From: Rhodococcus triatomae BKS 15-14 | GTDB taxonomy: Bacteria; Actinomycetota; Actinomycetes; Mycobacteriales; Mycobacteriaceae | Assembly (NCBI GenBank): GCA_000341795.1 | Contig: AODO01000069.1 | Span: 186,001-250,000, forward strand | DNA: 64,000 nucleotides | Direction: 5' to 3' | Shown: positions 1 to 8,176 of the stretch, piece after piece | Numbering within the stretch: position 1 is the first letter of the stretch | Layout: each line of letters begins with the position of its first letter | Program-made: the position numbers and the translations under genes | Notes under the pieces: generated by a model | What the model was told of the DNA's origin: nothing | What the model saw: the letters and a program-made list of their open reading frames with translations, nothing else | Databases searched by the model: none

Positions 1-65
1 TGAACGAGGGCGGGTTGTTGATCGACTGGCTTTCGAGTCCGCGCGGTGGGTGGCGCTGGTCCGGT

Positions 66-269
66 TCATGGGGGTCGGATCATCAGTCCGGCGAGAAGGA
101 TGCAGGCCGCAGTGCCGATTGCGACGAGGGCGGCGAGGAGCAGGGAATCGATCGCCGCGGCGACGACAACGCCGATCGGGAGGGTGGAGGTGAGCGCGAC
201 CGTCGGTACGAAGTGCGGTCGCTTCGCGCCGTCGGTGTCGTGGACGAGCGGGTGGTGCTCGATGGTCAT
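66..269 (-). CDS. small hypothetical membrane protein
   Basis: Encodes about 67 residues starting at an ATG preceded by a purine-rich GGGACGG stretch. The N-terminal third is polar (His and Asp rich); the remainder, roughly residues 22-65, is one long or two short hydrophobic segments ending in a short polar tail, so a small integral membrane protein is predicted. A longer start at 395 would overlap the divergent hspR-like gene, so I prefer the internal start. I recognise no family. It is transcribed away from the regulator and may share its promoter region. Confidence 0.45.
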   Translation of the reverse strand: MTIEHHPLVHDTDGAKRPHFVPTVALTSTLPIGVVVAAAIDSLLLAALVAIGTAACILLAGLMIRPP

Positions 270-345
270 GAGGTCCGTCCCGGTGCGATCGAGGTGGCAA
301 CTGACGTTGTGTGGGACATGTGCCTTTCGGATGAGGTAGGGGTTC

Positions 346-723
346 GTGAGGTTGAGTGCGCCGACTGAACGTTCGGGACGCGCGGTGTACGGCATCTCGG
401 TGGCGTCCGAACTCTCCGGCGTGGGTCATCAGGCACTCCGGCTGTACGAGAGCAAGGGACTGCTCACTCCGGCTCGCACCGAGGGCGGTACCCGCCGCTA
501 CAGCGACGACGACATCGCCCGGTTACGGCAGATCACCGATCTGTTCGCCGACGGCGTCAATCTCGCTGCCGTGGAACGGATCCTGACGCTGGAAGGTCGG
601 AACGCCGACCTCGAGCACGGTGCCGGCCGACTCGAGTCCGCGAACGCACAGCTGACCTCTGACAACGCCCAAACTCGTCACGGACAACGACCAGTTACGA
701 CAGGAGAGGGACAGCGCCCGTGA
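346..723 (+). CDS. HspR-like MerR-family regulator, C-terminus apparently frameshifted
   Basis: Starts at a GTG behind GAGGTAGGGG. Residues 13-85 form a MerR-type winged helix: the run YGISVASELSGVGHQALRLY, then a GGTRRYS wing and an IARLRQITDL helix, closest in style to HspR, the repressor of heat-shock operons. HspR proteins normally end in a leucine-zipper-like tail. Here the reading frame ends at 723 in a non-helical Gly/Pro/Gln tail, but removing one C from the CCC run at 668-670 opens a frame to a TGA at 746-748 that reads as a regular polar coiled coil (DNAKLVTDNDQLRQERDSAR). A one-base insertion, real or a sequencing error, is therefore likely. The DNA-binding part is intact. Its neighbour 1 kb away is hsp20, fitting a heat-shock role. 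No HAIR inverted repeat was found next to hsp20, so that target is inference. Confidence 0.7.
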   Translation: MRLSAPTERSGRAVYGISVASELSGVGHQALRLYESKGLLTPARTEGGTRRYSDDDIARLRQITDLFADGVNLAAVERILTLEGRNADLEHGAGRLESANAQLTSDNAQTRHGQRPVTTGEGQRP

Positions 724-748
724 CGGGCGCCGAGCCGACCGTCGATGA

Positions 749-1310
749 CGGCCCGCTGACAAAGAACGAGCAGGGGAATTGGCAGGACGATCGCGCGACA
801 TCGCAAGCTCCGAGAGTGGTCGGGAGTCGGCTGTCTGCTCAACCGGCCACGAGGGGCGAAATTGGTGGGTGAACTCCATCGCCGGAAAGGTCAGGCGTCG
901 ACGAGGAGTGTGGTGCCCATCTCCATGGGTAGCACGATCACCGCGAGTCACGCAACGAGACAGGCGTCCAGTTCAGGCCGCTCGGCGATCAGAAGGACGC
1001 TCCCCAGCTAGTGCTGACGGCGCTGTCGACGCAGCCACGAACGCAATGGCGGCGGGCCGTGTTCACGAATGGTCGCTCATGCACAAGAAGATCAGAATGC
1101 CGCGGGATTCCGTGGCGGTGATCGACACGGGTTCTGCGGCTGGGGGTTTCAGTTGCTGTGGGGCGGTGATGGCTGCGGGGCGGCTCCACATGATGGAGTC
1201 ACGCCGTACGGGCGCAGTGCGCAGAGCCGAATGATCGGCTCGTTGCGCCGGAATTCAGGAAACTTCGACGGGAGCGGCCCCGCAGTCGACGCACCGTTGT
1301 GGCTCGGGAT
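749..1310. other. no supported gene
   Basis: About 560 bases between the hspR-like gene and the small gene at 1311. Open frames here are of shadow type with Arg/Ser/Gly-rich translations and no ribosome-binding sites at their starts. I see no RNA gene and no strong hairpin. It belongs to the decayed left end of the window and may contain remains too degraded to recognise. Confidence 0.4.
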
Positions 1311-1646
1311 TCAATCACCTCCTCGATCACTGTTACAAGGTTCGCTACAGCACACGCCGCCAGCGGCCGGGGGGCCGCGTTGAGGCCCACCCGTGCTGGC
1401 TCGACGAAGATGCACGACGGTCGCCTGCCTGGCCTGGCCCGCGTCCCGAGGGGCCCGCCGAGGTGAAGATGGCAGCCTCCCCGTGAGCGTGCGCGGCGGC
1501 CCTGTCGGCGGACGGGTCGACGAGGGCATCTCCGCGAAGATGTCGTCGATCGCACTCGCCAACCATGACTCGTCCGCATCCAGGAAAGGTGCTGGGGCCG
1601 CGTCTGTGGGAGCGTCGAGGTCGAGCTCACAATCCGTGGTGATCAT
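1311..1646 (-). CDS. hypothetical protein downstream of hsp20
   Basis: About 111 residues. The start is an ATG with an excellent site, GGGGGTGAGACAG, directly before it. Only the first 40 residues look protein-like (acidic, MITTDCELDLDAPTDAAP, then an ESWLASAIDDIFAEMP helix); the remainder is Pro/Arg/Gly rich and resembles out-of-frame reading, so the gene may be frameshifted after about residue 45 (near 1510). It lies 67 bases beyond the hsp20 stop on the same strand and could be co-transcribed. No family recognised. Confidence 0.4.
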   Translation of the reverse strand: MITTDCELDLDAPTDAAPAPFLDADESWLASAIDDIFAEMPSSTRPPTGPPRTLTGRLPSSPRRAPRDAGQARQATVVHLRRASTGGPQRGPPAAGGVCCSEPCNSDRGGD

Positions 1647-1713
1647 CTGTCTCACCCCCTTCAAGCAAAGACCGCTGCGCCACAGCAGGTAGAGGCCGTG
1701 CCACAGCTGCGAT

Positions 1714-2133
1714 TCAGGCCATGATCGCCTGCTGGCCGGCCGTGGTCTCGACCTCGATCTTGCGCGGCTTCGCCTTCTCGGCGATCGGAATCGTCAGTCG
1801 CAGGACCCCGTCGGCGTACTTGGCCTCGATCCGATCGGTGGCGAGGTTCTCCCCGAGGAACAGCTGACGGCTGAACACTCCCCGGGGGCGTTCGGACGCC
1901 ACCAGTTCGACGTCAGGGTCGCGCTCGGGCCTTTCTGCATGCACAGTCAGCACATTGCGCTCGACGTCCAGATCCAACGAGTCCGCTGACACCCCAGGAA
2001 GGTCGAACTCGACGACGAACCGGTCACCCTCGCGCCAGGCGTCAATCGGCATCGCGGCGGGCCGGGCGACCGTTCCCAGCACCTGCTGGGTCCAGCGGTC
2101 GAGCTCGCGGAACGGATCGGTGCGCATCAACAT
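1714..2133 (-). CDS. hsp20: Hsp20/alpha-crystallin small heat-shock protein
   Basis: 139 residues, cytoplasmic ATP-independent holdase that binds unfolding proteins. The N-terminal [12 protein letters not shown] helix is followed by an alpha-crystallin domain of about 90 residues (roughly 35-125) with the typical core [20 protein letters not shown] and the late [11 protein letters not shown] strand motif; a short tail after KPRKIEVE completes it. I chose the ATG at 2133 (MLMRTDPF), behind GGAGGTGGTCAGA, over an ATG 18 bases upstream. Length matches the actinobacterial Hsp18/Hsp20 group. The hspR-like gene at 346 is the likely regulator by context. An AT-rich promoter-like stretch lies upstream. 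Confidence 0.93.
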   Translation of the reverse strand: MLMRTDPFRELDRWTQQVLGTVARPAAMPIDAWREGDRFVVEFDLPGVSADSLDLDVERNVLTVHAERPERDPDVELVASERPRGVFSRQLFLGENLATDRIEAKYADGVLRLTIPIAEKAKPRKIEVETTAGQQAIMA

Positions 2134-2159
2134 TCTGACCACCTCCAACAAACCCTTCC

Positions 2160-2260
2160 TTCTCGTACTCTTCCGATGATCCTTCCAACAAGAACTATAT
2201 TATCTGTGTTCCGTGCGATAGATTTGGTATACCACTGACCATAGAACATGGCAAGGATTC
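2160..2260. promoter_or_regulatory. AT-rich divergent promoter region
   Basis: This is the most AT-rich stretch in the left 10 kb, lying between hsp20 (minus) and the gene at 2358 (plus). It contains ATAATATAG on the minus strand near 2200 and GGTATACC near 2228, which could serve as -10 elements. No HspR HAIR sequence (CTTGAGT-N7-ACTCAAG) and no CIRCE element are present. The exact start sites cannot be read from sequence. Confidence 0.4.
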
Positions 2261-2357
2261 GAACAGAGCCGGAGCGGTGATGCCGATGGAGGAAGGAGTA
2301 ATCCTCAGCTCACGTCCGACAACGCGCAGCCACCCACGACAGGAAGGAATAGTGCTC

Positions 2358-2561
2358 ATGACCACCCACACGAACTCGGCCCCGACGTTCGTCAACGAAG
2401 CGGACCTGATCGAACAGCACATCGACGTCGTCGACCAACATGTACCGAATCTCGAGGAAGTCGCACCGCAGGTGGCTGCTATCTGGGACGCCCCCGAAGT
2501 CGACCGGATCGACCAGGTCCTTCCCGTGCCACTGGACGACGCCGAGGAGTATGGAAGATGA
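2358..2561 (+). CDS. small acidic hypothetical protein, probably the 5' part of a broken gene
   Basis: 67 residues starting at an ATG 10 bases after AGGAAGGA. It is acidic and helical in character (FVNEADLIEQHIDVVDQHVP, then EVDRIDQVLPVPLDDAEEYG). No family recognised. Its TGA at 2559 is followed, in the same frame, by further protein-like sequence to about 2775 interrupted by two more TGA codons, so this open frame is probably the front of a longer decayed gene. It could still make the short product, since its start signal is good. Confidence 0.45.
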   Translation: MTTHTNSAPTFVNEADLIEQHIDVVDQHVPNLEEVAPQVAAIWDAPEVDRIDQVLPVPLDDAEEYGR

Positions 2562-2890
2562 CTGTGGACGCCGGGCGTTTCGTTCCGGGTGCACTCGCAG
2601 CCGTTCGGCACCTTCGCCCCGTTGAAACCTGGCGCGAACCTGCCCATCCCTGCTGATGCGACGTGACTGGAACTGCACTCGGGCAAGGCCAAGATGTTGG
2701 CGTGAGTCGAACTCGCCGACGATCCTGAGGGCGCCGTCGCCCTCCAGTACAACTTCACCGCCACCGGAGAGGTCGCACCGTCGGCGCGTCGGTGTACCCC
2801 GTCACTGCACGGGGCGCGAACCTGGCCGACCCTGTCCTCTGCATCACCGCTGCATCGGCAGCCGGATCCCCTCGTCACCGAGGCGTGTAA
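2562..2890 (+). pseudogene. remnant coding sequence with in-frame TGA codons and a frameshift
   Basis: Read in the frame of the preceding gene, this stretch gives sensible protein: VHSQPFGTFAPLKPGANLPI, TGA at 2664, LELHSGKAKMLA, TGA at 2703, then VELADDPEGAVALQYNFTAT. Near 2772-2785 the frame slips; the shifted frame continues VGASVYPVTARGANLADPVL to a TAA at 2888. Codon choice stays GC-rich at third positions. I do not recognise the family. The pattern is that of an inactivated gene, not of a set of small genes. Confidence 0.55.
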
Positions 2891-3129
2891 GAGGCTGACC
2901 CTGGCGCTGCACTGAGTGCCCAGCTGCGCTGGCGCACGACACCTCACGACTTCAGCTCTCAAGCACGGGCGGACTATTTGTTATCAGCAGTGAAGCGCGA
3001 CGAATTGCCACCGATGCACGGACTCGTCACTCGGCGCTAACCGCGGACGAATTCAGTTGTGCGCTGCGCCGCCCGGAATCATTCGGTGTAGGCGTCCAGG
3101 TTCAGCGTGCGTTGGCGCTCCTGAGTTGC

Positions 3130-3273
3130 GTTGTCCTTTCCACCGTCGCCACCCTCGACGCCATCCGCCACAAGTACGCCACGAAAGGCAAAACCACCAC
3201 CATCGTCGGACTCGACGGCCCCAGCCTCGACCGGCTCGACCGGCTATCCGGACACCTCACCAACAGACACTGA
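3130..3273 (+). pseudogene. 3' fragment of a SulP anion transporter (STAS domain)
   Basis: The frame ending at TGA 3271 reads STVATLDAIRHKYATKGKTT followed by TIVGLDGPSLDRLDRLSGHL. This is the characteristic end of the cytoplasmic STAS domain of SulP-type sulfate/bicarbonate transporters, with the ATLDAI helix and the GLDGPSLDRL strand-turn. Nothing upstream encodes the membrane part, so only about 47 codons survive. The fragment's end overlaps the 3' end of the opposite-strand DMT gene by about 30 bases. Confidence 0.65.
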
Positions 3274-4185
3274 ACCGCGAGCTCGACGATCGCGCGACGG
3301 CGCTGGGACTCCTTCCGTACCGGGCCCGTCCACGTCGTCTCGCCGCCTCGACTGCGTGTCCGGCCAGGCCAGCAGCACACCCACCGCCCCGAGCGCGAGC
3401 CCCGCCCATCCGACGATCGTCGGTCTCTGGGCAAACATGATCCACGCCCAGATCATCGTCACCGGCGGAGTCACGTACAGCAGCAGGCTGGTCGCGCTGC
3501 CACCCAATCGACGGAGACACGCCAGGAATGTCAGGTAGCCGCCGAGACCCGACAACCCGACCAGCCACGCCAGTGCACCCACGGTGCCCACCGAGAGCGC
3601 GATGCCCAACGAGCCTGTTGCGGTTGCGAATACGGTGAACACCAGGGCCGCACACACCACCTGGATGGACAGGCTCGTCACGACGTCGACGGGAGGCTGC
3701 CACCGCCGTTCGAGAAGTGCCGCTGCCGACAATCCGATCACACTCGCCACAGGCAGGACGATTGCCGGCCCACCGTTCCCGCTGAAGCCGGCGCTGATCC
3801 CGACAGCCACCACGCCGAGCGCCAGCCCGACCGCCTGCCGCAACAGCAGTCGATCTCCCCAGCCGACACGGCCGCCGATCATCACCAGCATCGGCTGCAG
3901 AGCACACACCAGCGCGACCGTCCCCGCGTCCACCCCCGCCGCCGACGCGCCGAAGACGCCGCCCAGGAAGACCACGTGGGCGAGCACCGCCAACGTTGCT
4001 TGCTGCGCGATCGTACGGGCGCCGATCCGACGCCTGCGGCCGGTCGCGAGCACGAGCCCGATCAGCAGCGCGGCGGTGACAAGGTAACGCCAGGCCAGCA
4101 CACCGGCGACGGAACCGGCAGGCTCGGCGAGCACGGCACCGACGAACCCGGACGACCACAACGCCACGAACGCGCCTGCCCACAT
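3244..4185 (-). CDS. EamA/DMT-family membrane transporter
   Basis: About 313 residues from the ATG at 4185 (GAGAGAG 7 bases upstream); GTG at 4200 is an alternative. Ten hydrophobic segments in two five-helix EamA repeats are visible, beginning with MWAGAFVALWSSGFVGAV and in the second half AWLVGLSGLGGYLTFLACLR and TSLLLYVTPPVTMIWAWIMF. DMT proteins of this size export metabolites or drugs; the substrate cannot be told. It is divergent from the TetR gene at 4269, with about 80 bases between starts, so that regulator probably controls it. The last ten codons run over the SulP remnant, so its natural 3' end may have been replaced. Confidence 0.85.
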   Translation of the reverse strand: MWAGAFVALWSSGFVGAVLAEPAGSVAGVLAWRYLVTAALLIGLVLATGRRRRIGARTIAQQATLAVLAHVVFLGGVFGASAAGVDAGTVALVCALQPMLVMIGGRVGWGDRLLLRQAVGLALGVVAVGISAGFSGNGGPAIVLPVASVIGLSAAALLERRWQPPVDVVTSLSIQVVCAALVFTVFATATGSLGIALSVGTVGALAWLVGLSGLGGYLTFLACLRRLGGSATSLLLYVTPPVTMIWAWIMFAQRPTIVGWAGLALGAVGVLLAWPDTQSRRRDDVDGPGTEGVPAPSRDRRARGSVSVGEVSG

Positions 4186-4268
4186 CAACTCTCTCGACAC
4201 CAATTCAGGTAAACACACTAGTCGGTATACTCGCAGTGAACCGTGGACCTCAACCCGAAAGAACGCGA

Positions 4269-4859
4269 ATGACGCTCTCCCTCGCCGACATGACACCTCC
4301 GCCACCGCCCGTCACCACGCCGGCGGGTGAGCGGGTCATCGACGCGGCGTCCGCGCTGTTCTACGCGAACGGGATCGGCGCGGTGGGCGTCGATCGGATC
4401 GCCGACGCCGCCGGCGTGACGAAGAGGACTCTGTACCAACGGTTCGGATCCAAGGACGCGCTCGTCGTCGTCTACCTCCAGCGACGCGCTCATCGGTGGC
4501 AAACCACCGTGCTCGCCGCACTCGCGCACGGGAGCAACGACGTTCATCCGGTTGCGACCGTATTCGACACCGCCGAACAATGGGCCGCAGCCAACCCCCG
4601 CGGGTGCGCCTTCGTGAACGCATGGGCCGAACTCGGCACCACGCAGCACCCGGCCATCGCGGTCATCGCCGACGAGAAGCAGTGGATGCGCGAGCTGTTC
4701 TCCCGGCTCGTCGGCCATCCCGAGCTCGCGCGAAGCGTTCACCTTCTCCACGAGGGGGCGCACGTCCTCGACACGACGCTGGGCGACGAGCACGCCTACC
4801 GCCGCGCCCGCGATGCCGCCCTCCAACTCCTCGGAACGATCGCGGGCTCGGGGTCCTAG
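4269..4859 (+). CDS. TetR-family transcriptional regulator
   Basis: 196 residues. Residues about 16-62 form the TetR DNA-binding domain (GERVIDAASALFYANGIGAV, then GVTKRTLYQRFGSKDALVVV). The ligand domain has the TQHPAIAVIADEKQWMREL style common to TetR regulators of efflux genes. Start chosen at the ATG after GAAAGAACGCGA; a GTG lies 33 bases upstream. The gene faces the DMT exporter; the shared region holds ACTAGT and GTATAC palindromes and a TATACT box (4205-4235) where repressor and polymerase could meet. Confidence 0.88.
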   Translation: MTLSLADMTPPPPPVTTPAGERVIDAASALFYANGIGAVGVDRIADAAGVTKRTLYQRFGSKDALVVVYLQRRAHRWQTTVLAALAHGSNDVHPVATVFDTAEQWAAANPRGCAFVNAWAELGTTQHPAIAVIADEKQWMRELFSRLVGHPELARSVHLLHEGAHVLDTTLGDEHAYRRARDAALQLLGTIAGSGS

Positions 4860-5208
4860 GGTTCCGCACACTCCCTCCTCTCCCGTTGCCCGTTCCACCC
4901 CACCGCGAGTGCTCCCAGCCTCGGAGCGCGCGACGGTGTGACGAGTGTTTCTTCGCCCTCGGCACCTCCTCCCGCAGGCATGGAACCCCTCGGCGTCACG
5001 GAAGAGCTCGCCGCACGCGCAACTCCCCACGTCTTCCTGCTGGCCGAGGCGGTTCCCGGCTTGGTCCTGCGGTCCGACGACCGGTCGAGCAACTGCGAGT
5101 AGCGTGAGCGCCTTCGTGCTGCGCCGCACCCTGCGCTCCACCGAGCCGATCGCGCAGCCGGCCACCGTGCACAGCCGGTCGTACGCACCGCGGTGGCGGG
5201 TGGGCCGA
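4860..5208. other. intergenic region, one possible remnant open frame
   Basis: About 350 bases between the convergent ends of the TetR gene and the GlxA-type regulator. A short plus-strand frame at 4980-5102 reads VTEELAARATPHVFLLAEAV, which looks protein-like and might be the remains of a regulator, but it has no ribosome-binding site and stops after 40 codons. I call no gene here. Confidence 0.3.
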
Positions 5209-6231
5209 TCAGTCCGGGCCCACAACCTCGCCGGCGAGACCGAACTGACGCCGGTAGGCACTCGGCGGGATACCGAACTCGGCGGCGAACTTCTGTCGAA
5301 ACGTCGCACTGCTCCCGAAACCCGCTGCGCGGGCGATGACCTCGATCCCCCGGTCCGACGACTCCAGCAGGTGCCGGGCACGGCTGAGGCGCTGCACCTG
5401 GATCCAGCGCGCGGGCGTGCTACCGGTGGCCTCACGGAAACGGCGGATGAAGCTGCGTCTGCTCATCCGGGCATGGGCTGCGAGCCGGTCGATGGACAGG
5501 TCCTCGTCCAGGTTCGTCATCGCCCACTCCAGGGTTTCGCCGACGGGGTTGCCGGTCGACGGCTCGGAGAGCGGGCTGTCGATGTACTGCCTCTGACCGC
5601 CCTCCCGGTGCGGTGCGACCACCAGCGTCCGCGCCAACCGGTTGGCCTTCGCAGCGCCGAGGTACCTGCGCACGATGTGCAGGCAGGCGTCGATCGCCGA
5701 TGCGGTGCCCGCGGAGGTGATGACGTCGCCGTGATCGATGTAGAGGACGTCAGCGCTGAGCTCCACGTCGTCGCCCCGGTCACTCAGGCGATCCATTGCC
5801 GCCCAATGGGTCACGGCCGACCGGCCGCTGAGGAGCCCGGCATCGACGACGGGGATCGCACCGAGGCAGAGCCCGGCGACCAGCGCTCCGCGTCGGTGCG
5901 CCCCGACCAGCAGACGCCGAAGATCGGGGTCGACAACCGGCGTGTCCTCCGGCCAGGACGGGATCACCACGACGTCGGCGTCGTCCACGACGTCCGGGCC
6001 GCGCAGGCCTCCGATCCGCAACCCCTCCGCAGTGTGAACGTCCCCTCCCGACTGCGACCACAACACGGTGGACCAGTCACCCAGACCCTGGCGCGTGACC
6101 TCGCCGAACACCAGTTGGGGCACTGCCAGATGGAACATGGTGATCCCGTCGAACGCGTGCACGGCAATCCGCCGGACGTCCCGTGGCGGGTGCCCTTCCC
6201 CCGTTGGCCCAATCTCACTGCTAATCGGCAT
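5209..6231 (-). CDS. GlxA-family AraC-type transcriptional regulator
   Basis: About 340 residues. The N-terminal two thirds are a DJ-1/PfpI (class I glutamine amidotransferase-like) domain, with VDDADVVVIPSWPED and the nucleophile-elbow-like stretch VAGLCLGAIPVVDAGLLSGR; Cys is present at the elbow. Residues about 240-330 are a double helix-turn-helix AraC domain (LAAHARMSRRSFIRRFREAT, then IARAAGFGSSATFRQKFAAE). Such regulators sense small amides or related metabolites. Start is uncertain: ATG 6231 or GTG 6240. It is divergent from the cysteine hydrolase at 6332, the likely target. Confidence 0.9.
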   Translation of the reverse strand: MPISSEIGPTGEGHPPRDVRRIAVHAFDGITMFHLAVPQLVFGEVTRQGLGDWSTVLWSQSGGDVHTAEGLRIGGLRGPDVVDDADVVVIPSWPEDTPVVDPDLRRLLVGAHRRGALVAGLCLGAIPVVDAGLLSGRSAVTHWAAMDRLSDRGDDVELSADVLYIDHGDVITSAGTASAIDACLHIVRRYLGAAKANRLARTLVVAPHREGGQRQYIDSPLSEPSTGNPVGETLEWAMTNLDEDLSIDRLAAHARMSRRSFIRRFREATGSTPARWIQVQRLSRARHLLESSDRGIEVIARAAGFGSSATFRQKFAAEFGIPPSAYRRQFGLAGEVVGPD

Positions 6232-6331
6232 TCGTGCCACTATCCCACTGTAGCGGCACGCCGCATACTTCGAACAGCCCCATTCACCACGGATTCACCG
6301 ACACCGTGGATTGACGCCCAGGGAGACATCC

Positions 6332-6964
6332 ATGACCGAACCGCGCCGCGCACTCGTGATCGTTGACGTGCAGAACGACTACTTCGGTGGCCCGATGGAG
6401 ATTCAGTACCCGCCGCGCGAGGAGTCGCTCGCCAACATCGTCCGCGCCGCAGAAGCGGCCAATGCCAACGGCATTCCGGTCGTCGCCCTCCAGCACACCT
6501 TCCCCGCCGACTTCCCGGTGTTCGCCGATGGTTCCGAGGGGTGGGCTCTGCACCCTCTGGTGGAGAAGGTCGCGACCGAGGAGTGGAAGCGCGCGACGAA
6601 GCAGAACGGCAGCGTGTTCGCCGGAACCGACGTCGCCGAGTGGCTCGCCGAGCAGGGCGTGGACACCATCACCATCGTCGGATACATGACCAACAACTGC
6701 GACATCGCCACTGCCGCCGACGCCGAGTCCAGGGGCATCGCAGCGGAAATCCTGTCCGACGCCACCGGCGCGATCCACCTCGCGAACGCCTCCGGATCGG
6801 TCTCCGCCGAGCAGCTACACACGACCCTGATGGTGCTGCTCAACTCGAACTTCGCGGCCGTCGCCACCACGGACCAGTGGATCGACGCCGTCGGCGCCGG
6901 CACGGCGCTCGAGAAGAGCAACCTCGTCGAGTCCGCACTCGAGGGCCGCACCGCGCAAGGCTGA
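6332..6964 (+). CDS. isochorismatase-like cysteine hydrolase
   Basis: 210 residues of the isochorismatase/nicotinamidase fold. The Asp of the triad is in LVIVDVQNDYF (Asp12), the Lys lies in ATKQNGSVF and the nucleophile Cys in MTNNCDIATAADAESRG, preceded by the cis-peptide region. These enzymes hydrolyse C-N bonds of amides such as nicotinamide, carbamates or hydantoin products; the exact substrate is unclear. Start is the ATG after CAGGGAGACATCC. It is divergent from a GlxA-type regulator, an arrangement common for amidase regulation. Confidence 0.88.
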   Translation: MTEPRRALVIVDVQNDYFGGPMEIQYPPREESLANIVRAAEAANANGIPVVALQHTFPADFPVFADGSEGWALHPLVEKVATEEWKRATKQNGSVFAGTDVAEWLAEQGVDTITIVGYMTNNCDIATAADAESRGIAAEILSDATGAIHLANASGSVSAEQLHTTLMVLLNSNFAAVATTDQWIDAVGAGTALEKSNLVESALEGRTAQG

Positions 6965-7037
6965 TCGGCTCCCGGCGTCGCCGCGGATCAGGTCGGCGCG
7001 TGACACCGGTCGCGCACCGCGTACCCCACGCCACCGA

Positions 7038-7937
7038 TCACGGCCCGTACGTCCACGTGCCCTGGACGCACATGATGGCTTTGCCGTCCGGTGTCCTCGA
7101 CACATTGTCGCCGTCGTTGCAGGATTCACCGACGTTGTTGACACCGACGAGCGGCGCGGTCTGGACCCAGACGTTTCCGCCGCCCGATCCCATGAACACG
7201 CACACGATGTCGTCGCCGGTGTTGACGTCGACGCCGACCGAACTCGGCGACGAGCACGGCTGCCCGACTGCAGCAACTCCTCCCGAGGCCGGCGGCGCCG
7301 GTTGCTCGACCGCAGTCGGTTCGGGTTCGACCGACGTCGTGTAGGGCACGTCGACGGGCGGGGCTGCGTTGGCGACGTTCCACGTCGTGACCACCGACTC
7401 GTTCGGGGCGTACCGGACCCGGTTGATCACGGCACCGTCGGCGACGGGGAAGACGACCCACCCGCGCACGCATTCCCCAACGTTCACCGGTTCGGATCCG
7501 AACGGGTACTCGGGAAGTGGGAACTGGTTGTAGGTCAGATCCGATGCCGGGTAGCGACCGTCCGTGGTGTCGAGGACCGACCACGGCGACCAGTTCACAG
7601 TCGTCTGGCTGGGCGCCGTGTCCACGCACGTGCGGACTTCTGCGGCGGCCCAGTGGCCGCCACCGGGTGGGGCAGGTGCGTCCGGGGCCGCAGCCGGGTC
7701 GAAGCCCTGGACGGTGACTCTCAATGCGAACCCGTCGGAGGTGAACGCCACTTCCGACCCGAGATCCTGCACCGCGGACGGTGCAGGTGTCGAGCTGGGC
7801 GGCGCCGTACTGGACGAAATTGCGGCCGTCGTCGCCGGAGCGGCCTGATCGTCGTCGTTTCCGCAGCCTGCGGCGGTCGCGACGAGCGCTGCCGCTGCAG
7901 CGATGGCGGCGACCCGGCTGGCAATTGTCCGGTTCAT
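7038..7937 (-). CDS. secreted lipoprotein, DUF4352-like
   Basis: 299 residues. The start at 7937 gives a type II signal peptide (MNRTIASRVAAIAAAAALVA) with lipobox ATAAGC, so the mature protein is anchored at the outer face of the membrane by its Cys. A Ser/Thr/Pro-rich linker follows, then a beta-rich domain of about 120 residues (GSEVAFTSDGFALRVTVQGF to CVRGWVVFPV) resembling DUF4352 telokin-like domains, then a Pro-rich spacer and a C-terminal Cys-containing module (VGESCNDGDNVSRTPDGKAI). Four or more Cys in the mature part suggest disulfides. Function unknown. Confidence 0.78.
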   Translation of the reverse strand: MNRTIASRVAAIAAAAALVATAAGCGNDDDQAAPATTAAISSSTAPPSSTPAPSAVQDLGSEVAFTSDGFALRVTVQGFDPAAAPDAPAPPGGGHWAAAEVRTCVDTAPSQTTVNWSPWSVLDTTDGRYPASDLTYNQFPLPEYPFGSEPVNVGECVRGWVVFPVADGAVINRVRYAPNESVVTTWNVANAAPPVDVPYTTSVEPEPTAVEQPAPPASGGVAAVGQPCSSPSSVGVDVNTGDDIVCVFMGSGGGNVWVQTAPLVGVNNVGESCNDGDNVSRTPDGKAIMCVQGTWTYGP

Positions 7938-8176
7938 TCGTGGATCGTCGCACGATCCAGTCTGTCCTGACGGTATGGCGGCCGCGTGGTCAAGCGATCC
8001 GAACCACGCGCCGAGCCGACGGAGAGGGAACCGTGGGCGTAGTCGGTGGACCCGATCCCCCGGACTGTTCGCGTTGCCGGCCATGTTCGCCGGACCTGCG
8101 GTCGGGGTACTCAGTGGTGCGAAAACCGATGAGCAGTCGGCGGGGCGGTCGAATTGTGGTGAGGTGACAGAGAATC

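Noticed and set aside
779-1234. A 151-codon open frame in the left gap
   Set aside because: No ribosome-binding site, no domain, Ser/Arg/Gly-rich translation typical of non-coding GC-rich DNA.
2236-2262. GGATTCGAAC, which resembles the T-loop of a tRNA and could mark an att site
   Set aside because: The flanking bases do not form a T stem and no acceptor or anticodon arms can be built.
2559-2705. TGA codons as selenocysteine
   Set aside because: No SECIS-like hairpin was evident after the TGAs, the residues are not in a redox motif, and a later frameshift also breaks the gene.
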